Shown: positions 1-15,580 of the stretch, one piece after another | How the letters are laid out: each line of letters starts with the position of its first letter | Position numbering within the stretch: the first letter of the stretch is position 1 | Assembly: GCA_029783825.1 (NCBI GenBank) | Contig: JAREIK010000374.1 | Span: 288,468-352,467, forward strand | Source of the DNA: Sapria himalayana | Lineage: Eukaryota; Streptophyta; Magnoliopsida; Malpighiales; Rafflesiaceae | Reading direction: 5' to 3' | Length of the DNA stretch: 64,000 nucleotides | The notes under the pieces: model-generated | Database searches by the model: none | What the model saw: the letters and a program-made list of their open reading frames with translations, nothing else | What the model was told of the DNA's origin: nothing | Position numbers and translations under genes: made by a program

Positions 1-3000
1 ACATATAGTTAGATATATAAATAAATAGATAGATAAATTAATAGATAGTTTGATTGATTGATTGAAAGATAAATAGACATATAGATTAACAATTAGATAA
101 ATAGATATATAGATAGATAGACATATATATAGTTATATATATAGATAGATCGATAGATAGATCGATGGATAGATAGTTAGATAAATATATTAATACATAG
201 ATAGATTGATAGATAGATATATAGATAGATAGATAGATGATAAATAGTTAAATATATAGATAGATAGACAGATAGATATATAAATACTTAGAAAAATAGA
301 TAGCTAGAAAGATTGATAGATATATAGATAGATAAATAGTTAGATAGATATATAGACACATATATTGATAGATTGATATACAGATAGAAAGAAAGAAACA
401 AACAAACAAAGATAGATTGATTGATTGATTGAAAGTTAGATAGATAGATAGATAAATAGCTAAATAGATGGATAGATTGACATACAGACAGATTGATTGA
501 TTGATAGACACACAGATATATAGCTAGATAGATAGACAGACAAACAGATAGATATATAGATAGATCAAGAAATTATTAGATAGATAGTTAGTCAAATTTT
601 TTGATAGATTTATTGACATATTGAAAATTAAATAGATTTAAATATTTATAGACAAATTGAAATATAGATTGATAGATAGAGTGATAGACAGATTTAGAGA
701 TTGGTAGATAGAATGATTGATAGACATATAGATACACAGATAGATAGAAAAATATATAGATAGATTGATAGAAAGTTTGATAGATAAATGGAATAAAATA
801 TAGATATTTAGATAGATAGATAAATAGATAGATAGGCAGTTAGATTGACAAATAAATAGATAGATAGATAAACAAATATATAGATAGATAGATAGATATA
901 TAGATTGGTAGATAGATAGTTAGAAAGATATATAGATAGGCAGATAGATAGAGATATAGATAGAGAAAGAGGTAGAGAGATAGCCAAATAGATAGATAAA
1001 AACATAGATAGATAAATAAACAAATAGAAAGTAAATAGTTAGACACATAAATAATAGATAGTTAGAGAGATAGAGATATAGTTAGATAGATTAATTGATA
1101 AATAGATCTATAAATAAATAGATAGATAGCCTTAAAGATATATAAACAAATAGATATATAGATAAATAGATATATATATATATATATAGATATAGATAGA
1201 TAGATAGACACGTATATAATTAGATATATAAAAAGATAGATAAACATATAGATAGCTAGATAGAAAAAAAAATAGAAAGTCAAATATATAGATAGTTATA
1301 TAGATAGATAGATAGACAAATAGATAGATAATTGATAAAATGATAGATAGATAAATAGATAGACAAATATAATGATAGATACATAAACAAAAATTAAAAT
1401 AGATAGATTGATAAATAGATAGATAAATAGTAAAATATATATATACATAGAGAGATAGTTAGATAGACAAATAAATAGATATATAGATAGACAGATATAT
1501 AGATAGATAGATAGGTAAATAGATAACAAATAAATAGATAGATAGATAAATAGATAGATAGATATATATATACATAAAGGTATATATATTGATATATGGA
1601 TAAATAAAAATATAGATATTGAGATACATAGAATTATCAATATATAGACAGACAGATATATATATATATATATAGATATATTAATTGATAGATTGATAGA
1701 TAGATAAATAGACAGATAGGTTGATTGATAGATAGTTTGACATATAGATAATCAGATAGATACACACATAGAAATACAGATAGATAAATAGATAGATAGA
1801 TAGATAGTTTGATAGATAGATAGATAGACAGACAAATAGTTAGATAGATACATAGATAGATAAATATATAGATAGATAGATAGTTAATTAGACAAATAGA
1901 AAGACACAAAAAAATATTGATAGAAAAATAGATCGATATATAGATAGACATATATACAAATAGATAGATAGACTGATAGATTGATGGATAGATAGTGTAA
2001 TAGATAGACAGATTGATAGGCAGATAAATAGATAAAAAGATAGATAGATAGATAGATAAACAAAAAGATAGACATAAATAAAGAAATATAGTTAAACAAA
2101 TAAATTTATAGATAAATAGATAGATAGTCAAATAGATAGACTTATATATAGAAATATTAATAGACAAATAAATAGATAAAAAGATGGACATCTAGATATA
2201 TCGATAGATATGTAAACATAAAAATAAAAAGATAGATAAATAGATATATCTATATATATACACACACATACAGATAGATAAATAGATAAATAAATAAATA
2301 AATATATAGATAGACAAATAGTTAGACAGAAAGAATGGCAGATAGATATGCAGATAGATTGATAGATACATACATATATAGAATGTTAGATAGATAGATA
2401 AATAAACATATAGATAGACAGATAAATAGACAAATAATTTGAAAGATAGATAGATAGACTATTAGAAAAAAGTTAGACTGATAAATGGACATATAGATAG
2501 ATAGATAGATAGATCAATAGAAAGATTGATTGATAGTTAGATATAAAGATAGATAGATCAAGTGATATATAGATAGATAAATAGATATATAGATTGATAG
2601 ATAGATAGATAGATCGATAGATAGATAAATAGATAGATAAATAGATAAATAGAAAGATAGAGAGATAAATAGATAGATTATTAGATAAATAGACAGATAG
2701 ATTGATATATACATAGATAGATAGACAGATATATATATAGGTAGCCATCAGACAGATAGATTGATAGAAAGATAGAGAGACAAATAGATAGATAGATAGA
2801 TAGATAGATAGACAAACATATAATCATATAGATATACACACAGATAGATAGACTGAGAAATAAAAAAGATAGATAAATAGATAGATAGTCATATAGATAG
2901 ACATATAGACAAAAAGACAGATAGACAGATATATAGACATATAGATAATAGACATATAGATAATAGACATATAGATAGATAGATAAAAGATTGACAGAGA

Positions 3001-3672
3001 TATAGACAAGCAAATATACATGTAGTAGACAGAAAGATAGACAGACATATAAATAGATAAATAGATAGAAAGACAGATAAATTAATTGACAAAAAGAGAT
3101 AGACAAAAATACATACAAATAGATAGACAGACAGACACACACACACACACACACACAAATAGATAAAAAGAGAGATAGAAAGGCATATAGAAAGACTGAT
3201 AGATAGACAATTAGAAAGAGAGATATAAAGATAGATAGATAGAGAGATTGATAGAGAGAAAGTTAGCCGTATATATAGATAGTTAGATGGAAATATATCT
3301 GAATAGATCGACAGATAGATAAATATACCGATATTTGAAAAGAAAATAAGATAGTTATTATAATTGATATACGAATGATTGATTGATTGATTAACAGATA
3401 GATAGTTAGATATATTGATAGATTCATAGATACATAGTTATATAGATAGATATACAAACATATAGATAGAAAAATAGATAGATAAATAATTAGATAGATA
3501 TATAGACACTTAGTTAGAATGATATATAAATTGATAGAAAGAAATATGGATAGATTAATTGATTGATTGACAGATAGTAAGATAAATATATAGAAAGATT
3601 GATAGATTAATAGACAATTAGATAGATAGATTGATCGATAGATCAATAGAAAGAAATAGATAAAGATAGACA

Positions 3673-3675
<3 letters not shown>

Positions 3676-3715
<40 letters not shown>
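3676..3715. repeat. (AT)n microsatellite inside GATA array
   Basis: About 40 bp of uninterrupted AT dinucleotide, much purer than the surrounding tetranucleotide array, so it probably expanded later. Confidence 0.9.
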
Positions 3716-3718
<3 letters not shown>

Positions 3719-6700
3719 GAAAGATTGATAGATAAATAGTCACACAGAAAAATACATAGATAGATAGTTAATAGAAAGAAAGATAGAAAGATATACAGAT
3801 AGATAGACATGAGACAGATAGATTGATAGAAATATAGACATATAGATAGAGAGATAGATAGATAGACAAAGATTTATGCATATAGATATACACACATAAA
3901 GTAGACAGATAAATTAATAGTCATATAGATAGACACATAGACAAAAAGACAAAAACATCGATCAATAGATAGATAGACAAAAGACATACATATAGATAGA
4001 AAGATTGACAAATATATAGTTAGGTAAATAGATGCATATATATAGAAAGATAGAGATAAATTGACAAAAAAGAGAAAGACAGGTAGACATATAAAAAGGG
4101 AGATTGAGAGACATAAAGATGGATAGATTATAGAATGATATATTAACAAATATATAGATAGATAGACATATTGATAAACAGATATATTGGTAATTAGATA
4201 GATAGTAAGATAGATAGATATTTTGATAGATCCAAATATAGATAGATAGATATATAGACATATAAATATATAGATAGATTTATAAATAAATATATAAATA
4301 GATAGACAGGTTGATAAATAGATCGATTGATAGATAAATAGACAGATAAAAATATAGATAGACAGATAGTTTGTGAGATACATAGATAGATTGATATATT
4401 GATAGATAAATAGTTAAAAAGAGAGAGAGCGAGAGATAGGTAGATAGAAAGATATACAGATAGACACACAGGTCGGCTGATAAATAGATAGATAGATATA
4501 ATGATAGATAAACAGACAGATAGACAGACAGATAGATAGATACACAGCCAGATAGATAAGTAGATAAAAAGACATATAGATAGATAGATAGATAGACAAA
4601 CAAATAGTTAAATAGATACGTATAGACATATATAAACAGATACATAAATAGATAGAAAGATAGACAGGATTATAGATAGACATATAGATAGACAGATAAA
4701 CAAAAATACATAGATAGATAACTAGATAAAAATTAGAAAGATAGAAAAACAAAATGATAGGCATACATATAGGCAAACAAATAGATAGACAAATATACAC
4801 AATGATTGACACACACATAGATAGACATATAGTTTGATAGATTGATAGATAGAGAGAAAGATAGATATACTGACAAAAAGATAGATATATATATATATAT
4901 ATATATACAGATAGATAGATAGAAAAATAGATAGAAAGAAAGATAGAATGACATATAGAAAGATAGATTGATATCCAAATAGATAGATAAAGAGATAGAT
5001 ATATAGATGAATAAATAGATAGATAAATAATTAGATGATTAGATAGATAGATAGAGGCATAAATATATAGATGAATAGATAGATAGATAGATATATTAAT
5101 AGATAGATATACTGATAGATTGTCAGATAGATAAACACATAGATAGACAGATAGATATTTATATAGATAGGGAGTTAGTTAGATAGATATATAGATAGAT
5201 AATTAGATAGATAAATAGATTAATATAAAGATTGATAGATAGATTTATAGATAGATTGATAGCAGATTGATAAATAGATTGATATTTAATGACATAGATA
5301 GATTGATAGATGATAGATAGATAGATAGAGAAATTAATATATAGATAGATATATAGATATATAGAAAATAAATTTATAGATCGATAGATAAATTATTAGA
5401 CAAATAGATAGATAGATAGATAGGCAGATAGATAAATATCTATGCAGTTAGATAGATAGATAGATAAATAGATAGATAGACATATAATTAGACAGATAGT
5501 TTGATTGACAGATAGATAGATATATTGCCATATAGATAGACTGTTACATGGATAGATCAATCAAAATCTAAATAGATAGGTAGATAGACAGATAAATAGA
5601 TAGATATGCATAAAGATAGATAAATAGATAGATAGATAGCCAGATAGATAGACAGTTAGATAGAAAGATAGATAGATAGACAGATAGATTGATAGATTAA
5701 TCGATAGTAAGATATATAGATGGATAGACAGATATATTGATAGACAGATATATATATATATATATATAGTGTCCTGATAAATATAGAAATATATATATAG
5801 ATAGATAAATAGATATATAAAAGATTCATAAATAGATAGATATAAAGATAGACATATAGATAAATAGACTGATAGATTGATTGACAGATAGATACATGGA
5901 TATATTTCGAGATAGAAAGACATATACATAGACAGATAGATATACAGATAGATAGAAATTTAGATAGATAGATAGTTAGAAAGTGAGATTGATAGATAGA
6001 TAGATAGATAGACAAATAGATAGATAGACGAATAAATAAAAAGATATATAGATAGACAGATATATAGACAGGTAGAAAAACAAATCGACAAATTGCTATA
6101 CAGACAGATAGACAGATAGATAGTTAGAAAGATAGTCAGAAACATAGATTGATAGATATATTTATATATAGATAGATAGATAGATAAATAGACATATAGA
6201 TGGATTGAAAGATAAATAGATAGAAGGACATATAGATGGATAGATAGTTATAAAATTAGATAGACATAAAGATTGATAGACATTTTTTACATATAGATAC
6301 ATAGAGAGATAAATAGTTACCTAGATAAATAGATAGATAGAAAGATATACATGCAAATATAAAGTCAGATAAAAAGATAAATAGGCATTCATATTGACAA
6401 ATAGAAAGATAGATAAAAAGACAGATAAATTGGCAGATAGATTATTGTATAAATAGAAGGATAGATAGATATATAGACTTATACATAGATAGATAGATAG
6501 ATCGATAGACAATTAGTTAGATAGATAGATAGACAGATTGATAGAAATATATATAGATAGATTAAACAATAGATAAATAGACAGAAAGAAAGAAAGAAAT
6601 ACAAATAGATATGCAGATAGATAGATAGATAGACATAAAGATAGACATAAAGATGGACAGACAAATAGATAGAAAAATAGTGAGACAGATAGACAATCAA

Positions 6701-9046
6701 AAAGAGAGATATATATACAAATAGAGAGATAGTTATATAAAGAGATAGATAGATAGATTGATTTACAGATAGATAGATAGACAGACAGATAGATAGACAT
6801 GCATATAGATAGTTAGATAGATAGACTGACAAACATATATGCATTATAAAGATAGAGAGATAAACAAGTAGAAAAACATATATAGACAAAAATATAGACA
6901 GATAGATAGATAGTAAGATTGACAGATAGACAGATAATAGACAAATAGATAAATAAATGGATAGACAAATATAAACATAGATAGATATATAGAAAGATAT
7001 TAAGTTAGAAAGATAGACAGATAGATAAATAGATTGAGAGATAGATATATAGAAAAATATATAGTTAATTAAATAGAGAAATACATTGACAAATAGATAA
7101 AAAATAGATAAATAGACAAAATACAGATAGATAGATAGATAAATAGATAGATAGATAGATAGAGATATAAATAGATAGATAGATAGATAGACAGATAGAC
7201 AGATAGACAAATAGATGGACAAATAGATGGACAAATAGATGGACAAATAGATAGATAGATAAATATCTAGATAGATGAATAGTTAGTTACAATGATAGAT
7301 AAAAAAATTGAAAGATAGGCATGATAGATAGACAAATAGATATACAGACAAATAGATAAATATATAGATAAACAAATAAAAAAATAGATATATAGATAGA
7401 TAGAGATACATATAGATTGACATGTAGTCAAATAGAGAAAAAATAGACAGATAGATAGATAAATACACAAATAGATAGATAGATAGAGAGATAGACAAAT
7501 AAACAGAAAGACAGATAGATAGATAGATAGATATAAAGTTAGCTTGATAGATAAATAGATCAATAGATAGATAGGTTGATAGTTTGACAAATAGATATAT
7601 AAATAGATACATAGACAAATAGATTGAGAGATAGATAGACAGACAAAAGATAGACATATAGATAGATAAATATATAGATAGATAGACTAACAAAGAGATA
7701 GATAGTTAGATAGACATATAGACATATAGATATATAGACATATTGATAGATAGATATATAAACATATAGATAGAAGATTGAAAGATAGAAAGAAAGATAA
7801 ATAGATGGATAGACAAATAGATAGATAGACAAATAGTCAGATATAAAATTAGTTAGATAGATAGATTGACATATATATAAATAGATAGTGAAATAGATAG
7901 GTAGATAGATAAATAGGCAAATAGGCTAGATAGATAAACAAATAGAGAGAGAGATAGATATATGGATAGAAATATATACAAATAAACACATAGACAGACA
8001 AATAGATAGACAGATAGAGAGATAGATAGATAGGTTAGCAGATAGACATATGCATAGATAGATAGATAGATAAAAAGATAAATAGATCGACAAAAAGATT
8101 GAAAAATTGATATACAAATAGACAGGCAAATAGATAGACATATAAAAAGTCATATAGAAAGGCATATAGATAGATAGATAGAAAAATAGATATACGGGTA
8201 GATAAATTTATAGAAAGATTGATTGATAGATGTATAAATAATTGAATTGATAAATAGATAGATATACGAATAGATAGATGGATAGCTAAAAGGATAAATT
8301 GAAGGATAGAAAGATAGATTGATGGATAGATAGATATATAAATTGATAGATAGATGGATAGATATATGTATAGGTAGATGAATATATAGTGGAATAGATA
8401 GATGGATAGATAGATGGATAGATAGATGATTAGATGGATCGATAGATAAAAAAATAAATAGATGGATAGATTAATGGATGGATAGATGGATAGATAGATA
8501 GATAAATAGATTGTTATATAAATGGATAAATAGATGGATAGATAGTTGGATAGATAGACAAATAAATTGATGGAATTATTAATAGTTAGATAGACAAATA
8601 GATAGATAGATAAATATATAGACAGATAGATTGATTGATTGAATGATATATAAACATATAGATAGACAAATATATTAAAGGATAGATTGACGTATAGAAA
8701 GAAAAAATAGATAGACAAACAGGTAGACAGATAGATAGACACATAGATAGATATACAGATAGATAGATAGATAGACATTTATATATATATAATTAGATAG
8801 AGAGATAGATAGACATATATATATATATATATATATAGACAAAAAAATAAATTGATAGAAAAATAGTTAGATAGATAGATAGTAGATATATAAATCGATA
8901 GATAGATTTATTGAATGATTGATAGATAGATTTATAGATAGATTAATATACAAATTGATAGATAAATTGTTAGGCAAATACACAATAGATAGATAGACAT
9001 ATATTTTGATATACAAATATATAGATAGATTTATATATAGGCAAAT

Positions 9047-9048
<2 letters not shown>

Positions 9049-9085
<37 letters not shown>
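9049..9085. repeat. (AT)n microsatellite inside GATA array
   Basis: About 37 bp of pure AT repeat embedded in the degenerate GATA array. Confidence 0.9.
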
Positions 9086-9087
<2 letters not shown>

Positions 9088-12000
9088 TTTATATAAATAT
9101 AAAGAGATAGATTGATATAAATAGATAGATTGATATAAAGATACACATATAGACATAAAGATAGATCTCCAATATATAGATAGATAGATAGACACACAGA
9201 CAGACAGACAAATAGATAGAATAATAGATAGACAAATTGATAGATAAACACATTAATATATAGAGAGATGGACATATAGATAGATAGATAGATAGCAAGA
9301 TTATCAAATAGACAAAAAGATAGATATATGACAAATAGATAGATATATAGATAGATAGGTAGATAGATGAATAAATAGATAGATAGATAGACAGACAAAT
9401 AGATATATAGATAAATATATAGTTATATACATAGATAGAAATATATATAGATCGCAAATATAAAAGTAGACATATAGATAGATAGATACATACATAAATT
9501 GATACATATAAATATGGAGATAGACATATAGGCTAATACATAGATATCCAAAAAACCATATAAATAGATAGAGAGATATACAAATAGAAAGATAAATAGA
9601 CATAGTGATAGAAAGATTGATTGATAGATAGACAGATGGATAGATAAATAGATATGTAGTTTAAAATATATGTAGATATATAGATAGACTGATTGAAGGA
9701 TATATAAAAAGATAATTTGATAGTTAGATAGATAGAAAGATAGATAGTCAAATAAAGAGATAGATTGACATAAAAGAATATTGAAAGATATACTAATTGA
9801 AAAATAGCTAGATGGACTGATGGATAGATAGATAGAATGATTGATACATATACAAATAGACATATAGATAGATAGATAGAAACATAGATATATAAGAGAT
9901 ACACAAATAAAAAGATAGGTAGATACATAAATAGATAGATAACCACAAATATATATAGACATATAGATTATTAGATATTTCAAAAGTTAAATTGATTAGA
10001 CAAATAGGAAAATTGTCAAATAGATTGATAGACAAATAGATAAAGAGAATGGTAGACAGACAAAAAGATATACAAACAGATTTATCTACCTATCTTAGAT
10101 AAAGAGAAATAGATATACAGACAAAAAGATAAAGAGAATGCTAGACAGATAGAAAGATATACATAAAAATAGATATACAGACAAAAAGATAAATAGATAG
10201 TATACAAATAGATAAATAGATAAACATATAAAAAGAAAGTTTGATAGACAGATTGATAGAGAGATTGATAAAAAGACATATAGACAAATATTTTTAAACT
10301 TAGATAGACATATAGATATACTTATAGAAAGACATGTAAATAAAAAATATATAAGCAAATTGATAGACATATACATAGATAAATAGACAAAGATAAAGAT
10401 AGATAGACAAAGATAAAGATAGATAGACAAAAAATAAATAGACAAATAGATAGATATATAGATAGATAGTTAGAGAGAGAGAGAGATAGATAAATATAGA
10501 AAAAGATAGATACATGGATACATAGACATATAGATCGACAGATAGATAGACAAATAGATAGATAAATAGATAGATAGATAGATAGTCTAATAGATAGATA
10601 GATAGATAGAATGATAGATAGACAGATAGCTAGATAGATAGGCAGATGAATAGTTAGATAGATATACAAATAAATAGATATAGAAATAGATAGATTGTTA
10701 GATATATAGATATATAAATATATATACAAATAGAGAGATGGATATATAGATATATTGATAGACAGATTGATAGAATGATAGATATACAAATTGATAGACT
10801 GATAGATACATAAATTGATTGATAGATAGACAGAAAGGTAGATAGATAGAAAAATAGATAGATCAAAAGATTATTAGACAGACATATAGATAGATAGATA
10901 GGTAGACAGATAGATAGAGATATAGATAGAGAGATAGATAAACAAATAGATAGATATATTGAAACATAGATAGAAAAACAGATAGATTAATTAATTAATA
11001 GACAAATAGATAAACAAATTAATTGATAAAAAGATAGATAGATAGATAAACAAGTAGATAGATATGTAATTATATAGATAAATTGATAAAAAATAGATAG
11101 ATAAATAGATAGACAGATCGATAGACAAATATAGATATAGTTAGATATATCAAAAAATAGATAGATAGATAGAATGACGGATATATAGACAAATAGATTT
11201 ACAGATAGATAGATAGATAGATAGATAGATAAACAGATAGATAGATAGATAGATAAATAGATAAACAAATAAATAGATTGATTGATTGAAATATAGATAG
11301 ATGATTGATTGATTTATAGACACATACATAGACAGATATATAGTTACATAAACAAATTCATAGACAAATAGATAGATAGACAAACATGTAGATAGATAGA
11401 CAGATAAATAAATAGAAAGGCAAATAGAAAGACTAATAGTAAGACTGATAGATTGATATATTGACAAATAAATAGGAAGATAGATAGATAAAAAGATAAA
11501 TAGATATAAAGATAAAAGACTGATTGATAGAATGATAGATTAATAGATAGATAGATAGAAAGATATACAAATAGATAGGCAAAATTATAAACATAGATAA
11601 ATAAATAGATATATTGAAATATAATTAAATAGACAAATAGATATATAGTTAGATAGACATATAGATAGACAGATCTATAGACAGATAGACAGATAGACAG
11701 ATAGATAGACATATTGATCGAAAGATAGGCAAATAGATAGATATATAGATAAATAGACAGATAGATAGATAGGTAGAAAGATTAACATATAGATAAATAT
11801 ATAGATATAAAAAAAATATATAGATAGATAGATAGACAGCAAGATAGATAGAATGATAGACAAAAAGATTGACAGTTAAAGAGATAGATTGATAGATATA
11901 TAGACAGAAAGATAGATATATTGATAGATACAAATATTATAGGCAAATTGATATATTGTTTAATATGCAAATTAATAGGCACATAGATAGACAGATCGAC

Positions 12001-12219
12001 AGATAGATAGATAGATAGAAAAAAATATAATTGGATAGATAGACATATAAATAGATATATAGATAGACAGACATATATATTGATAGATAGATATATAGAT
12101 TATTAGACAGATGCATAGATAGATTTATAAATAAACAGATAGATAGATAAATAGAATGATGGATTGATAGATAGTTAGATAAACAGATAGATAGATAGAA
12201 GATAGACATATAATATCAA

Positions 12220-12640
12220 GAAAATGCCAATATAGCTTTTGACAATTCCCTAGCTAAATGGGCATTTTCCATCATCATATCGGATATAGCGACGGATTAA
12301 TGACGAAACTATTCCTAATCTAAAGTGCTCATCACATAAAATTTTGTGAGGTAAAGTGTTCCTAGCTAATATATTTTGCGACGGAAAAATTCCTAGCTAA
12401 AAAAATAATTTTCCTAGCAATATTTCCAAGCTAAATGAGAATTTTCGTCGCTAAACAGATTTAACGATGGAAGCTTTCCCAAATAAAAGTGTTCATCACT
12501 AAATATTAGTGACGAAATAGATCCTAGTAAAATAAATTTAGGGATGGAAAAAATCCCTTGCTAAAATAAAGATTTCCCTTGCTAAATTAGTAAAGAAAAA
12601 TTCTCTTGCTAAATTAGCTAGGGAATTTACACTAGCTATT
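12220..12640. repeat. CACTA left subterminal repeats (outer element)
   Basis: Short motifs such as CCCTAGCTAAAT, TTCCTAGCTA and TCGTCGCTAAA recur at irregular spacing in both orientations. The same motif family occurs at 42120-42784 and 60420-60876. In characterised En/Spm elements such subterminal repeats bind the element's own DNA-binding protein. That role is inferred here from position and pattern. Confidence 0.75.
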
Positions 12641-13284
12641 TTAATTTCAAAACTATTTTCATAATTTAATTTATTTTAATATTTTTTAATTAAATAATTT
12701 AATATTTTTATATAAAATTGAATAAATATAGAAACTATTAATGATAATGTATAATTAAAAAAATTATTTAATAACATATTATAATACAATTTTATAAATA
12801 ATTAAAACAAAAAAATAACAAAATCTTATTATATCTTATTCATCAATGTATCTCCGATTGTGCTTAAAGTATAATCTATCCATTGATTTTGCGTTCTCTG
12901 CCTCTTCTCCTCTGATCACCAACTTTATGCTGTGACAAAGTTGTCCGAGTCATGGTACATCATGTCTAGTGAAGAATCCCTTCACTTATACAAGCATCGT
13001 CTGGGGAATAATGCAGTACCATCCATATCTGTAAAAAAATTAAATCACTCAATCAAATCAAAATAAATAAAAAAAAGTTAAGTTTTGATAAATATATAAT
13101 TTTGCAGTATATTTTTACTTATATACTATCATTTCACTCGTACATATATTATTGCTGTATTTGTATATATAAACTAAAGTATTATGTGCACAGATATACT
13201 GAGTACATATATACTTAGTATATATGTACATAAAATACTGCAGTATTATAAGTACATATATACTGAGTATATACGTACGTATAG

Positions 13285-13520
13285 ACAACATTTGTTGCTG
13301 TTGCTATTGCTATCATTGCCGCTGCCGCTCCTGCCACTATTGTCACTACAGCTGCCACTACTGCTACCGTCGCAACTGCTGCCACTACTATCGCTGCCAC
13401 CGCTACTACCGCTGCCGCCACTACCATTGCCACCACCACCGATGCTGTCGCCACTACCTACCACTGCCCCTGCCATAGTTGTTGCCACTGTCATCGCTAC
13501 CGCCACTACCGCCGCTGCCA
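13285..13520. repeat. GCN/CTGCCACTAC trinucleotide-rich block
   Basis: Imperfect trinucleotide repeat of GCC, GCT, ACC and ACT codons, strikingly GC-rich against its surroundings. Open frames run both ways through it (Ala/Thr-rich on plus, Gly/Ser-rich or Ala/Val-rich on minus). This follows from the repeat and does not show a gene. A low-complexity stretch of a former element protein is possible. Confidence 0.75.
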
Positions 13521-14029
13521 CTGCTGATAATAAAAGTAGGGTGGGCAATGATGCTCAACTAATGAACTTGAGATTGAGCGAGTATTCTATGAGGCGGTGA
13601 GATGCGTCTACCAAAATAAGACCCGATATTCCTCCTAGACTAGAATTACACAACACTACACTAGCATCATCATCATCATCATTCTATGACCTAGTACAAT
13701 TAGAACCAATTATTGTAGAATCTAGAGCAAAAAAAAATTATTTACTCATACGTTCACTTTGTACCATGTGATAATTGCATATCAATACATTTACTATGAT
13801 TTTTAAGACCAACCTCTATCTGCCTAGGTTGGCCTGGACCAGAAATAAATTCATCTCACATCTTTAGGAAAAGTCTAATATCCATGTCTTTTATTACCTA
13901 CATCAGTGAGCAATGCATGATGATGACCAGACCGGCCTGAGCAATTATATATTCAAAAGTGTGTCTGTGTATAATTGGGTGCATACGTATGACAATACAT
14001 ACATGTCTACAAATAAATATATGCAGCCA

Positions 14030-14250
14030 CTTATGTATATACTTGGTATATACGTATGTATATAATACAGTATAAAAGTAGGTATATACCGGGTATATAC
14101 TATGTATATACTACTAGTATATGCAAACAAATATACTCAGTATATACGAACATATATACTCGGTATATACATACTTATATACTCAGTATATACGTAGATA
14201 TATACTCAATATATACGTACATTTATACCAATTATATATGTATGTACATA
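14030..14250. repeat. Palindromic TATAC minisatellite
   Basis: About 20-bp units of the form ATATACTCAGTATATACGTACAT are repeated. Each unit contains a near-palindrome centred on CTCAG or CTGAG. It belongs to copy 1 of the 2.1-kb duplication. A shorter run is at 13180-13285. Confidence 0.7.
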
Positions 14251-15404
14251 ATATAGTATTATATTTACATATATATAATCACATAGCCTTAGATGACATA
14301 CACACTTGTACTTTCATGCAAATACACATACCATCAAAGACAACATAAAAAAATCATACAGGACTTAAAAAGCACGCATATAGGACTCTCAAGCATGGTC
14401 AGCTTTTCTAGTTCTTTTTCCTCTAGTACTCCACGCATATAGCAAACATTGTTACACCTGCACATGGAGCATAAAATAATACATTTACAAACCAATAACT
14501 GATAATAAGCAATCACAGATATGAACTACGATGATGCATATCTACACAAAATAAGAGTGTCAAGAATAAACATGGGTTTGTGTAGGATTAATTTTTTTGG
14601 TTCATCTCACAGCTTCAGAAGTTAAGGTGGTGTTCCCAGCACCATGGAGGACCAGCCAAGGCTTTTACATACCTATAATAGGCTAAAACTCTACCCAAAA
14701 AATTTGAGGACACACAAACATATTCACAGATATATAAAAATAGTTATTATATACATGAACAAACACAAATTAAAGTTGATAATCATACAATTTAAACAAA
14801 AATTTAATTAAATAATTTAATATTTTTATATTAAATTGAATAAAAATAGAAACTATAAAAATAAATTTTAATTATCAATTAAATCATTTAATAATTTATT
14901 CTACTACTATATTTTATATTATTAAAAAAATAACAAAATTTTATTACATCTTATTCACCAATGTATCTACCGACAGTGCATAAGTATAATCTATCCATGC
15001 ACTAACGTTGTGTTTGGTGCCTCTACTCTGATCACCAACTTTCTACCGCGACAAAGCTATCCGAGTCACGGTGCGTAATGTCTAGTGAAAAATCCCTCAC
15101 TTATATAAGCTTCGTCTGGGGAACAATGAGGTACTTTATCTGTAAAAAATGTAAACCACCCAATCAAATCAAAATAAATAAAAAAAAAGCCATGTTTTGA
15201 TAAATATATAATACTACAGCATATTTTTACATATATACTAGCATTTCACTCGTACATATATTATTGCTATATTTGTATATATAAACTAAAGTATTATGTG
15301 TACATATATACTGAGTTCATATATACTTAGTATATATGTACATAAAATATTGTAGTATTATAAGTACGCATATACAGAGTATATAAGTATGTATATACCA
15401 CATT

Positions 15405-15580
15405 TGTTGCAATTGCTACTATTGCCACTGCCGCGGTCGCGACTGTTGCCGCTACCGCCGCCACCGCTGCCGTGACTACAGCTACTATCGGTGATGTCGC
15501 TACTACAATAGTGGTCATTACTGCCGGTGCTCCTGGTGTTGCCACTGCTTCTACTGCCACCACTGCTGCCACTGTCACTA
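15405..15580. repeat. GCN trinucleotide-rich block, second copy
   Basis: Shorter, diverged copy of the 13285-13520 block, carried in the second copy of the 2.1-kb duplication. It is followed in both copies by GATAATAAAAGTAGGG. Confidence 0.75.

Larger units (their letters stand above)
1..12211. repeat. Degenerate (GATA/GACA)n array, first block
   Basis: The plus strand is an almost unbroken run of the tetranucleotide AGAT with frequent variants (GACA, GATT, AAAT, GAAA). The 4-base register is mostly kept while individual units vary, so this is an old, diverged microsatellite or satellite and not a young pure one. C is rare on this strand. Short pure AT, AC and 10-30 bp local duplications lie inside it. 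The minus strand reads open for long stretches only because (TATC)n translates as Ser-Ile-Tyr-Leu. It resembles the GATA/GACA (Bkm-type) repeats known from many eukaryotes. Its left edge is outside the window. Confidence 0.97.
12690..14805. repeat. 2.1-kb tandem duplication, copy 1
   Basis: This stretch is repeated directly in 14810-16960, and matching landmarks lie about 2110-2170 bp apart. Shared landmarks in order are an AT-rich start, a TATCTTATTCA(T/C)CAATGTATCT segment, a TATAC-rich segment, a GCN trinucleotide block, a segment with CCTAGTACAATTAGAACCAA, a second TATAC-rich segment, and a GATGATGCATATCT segment. Small insertions and substitutions separate the copies. I see no convincing exon in it. 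Confidence 0.85.

Noticed and set aside
248..12209. Dozens of minus-strand open frames translating to [12 protein letters not shown] proteins, up to 255 residues, and the same pattern in the other array blocks
   Set aside because: They are the direct translation of (TATC)n, which has no stop in that direction. Frames overlap in all registers and break wherever units vary. No start context or conserved sequence is seen.
13184..13600. Open frames on both strands through the GCN block (Ala/Thr or Gly/Ser-rich), and the similar ones at 15327-15720
   Set aside because: Frames on both strands and several registers follow from the trinucleotide repeat. Copies 1 and 2 do not keep a shared protein well.
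14334..14516. Small related minus frames in both copies of the 2.1-kb duplication (14334-14516 and 16461-16664)
   Set aside because: They are similar because the DNA is duplicated. Differences between them are not concentrated at silent sites and no family is recognised.
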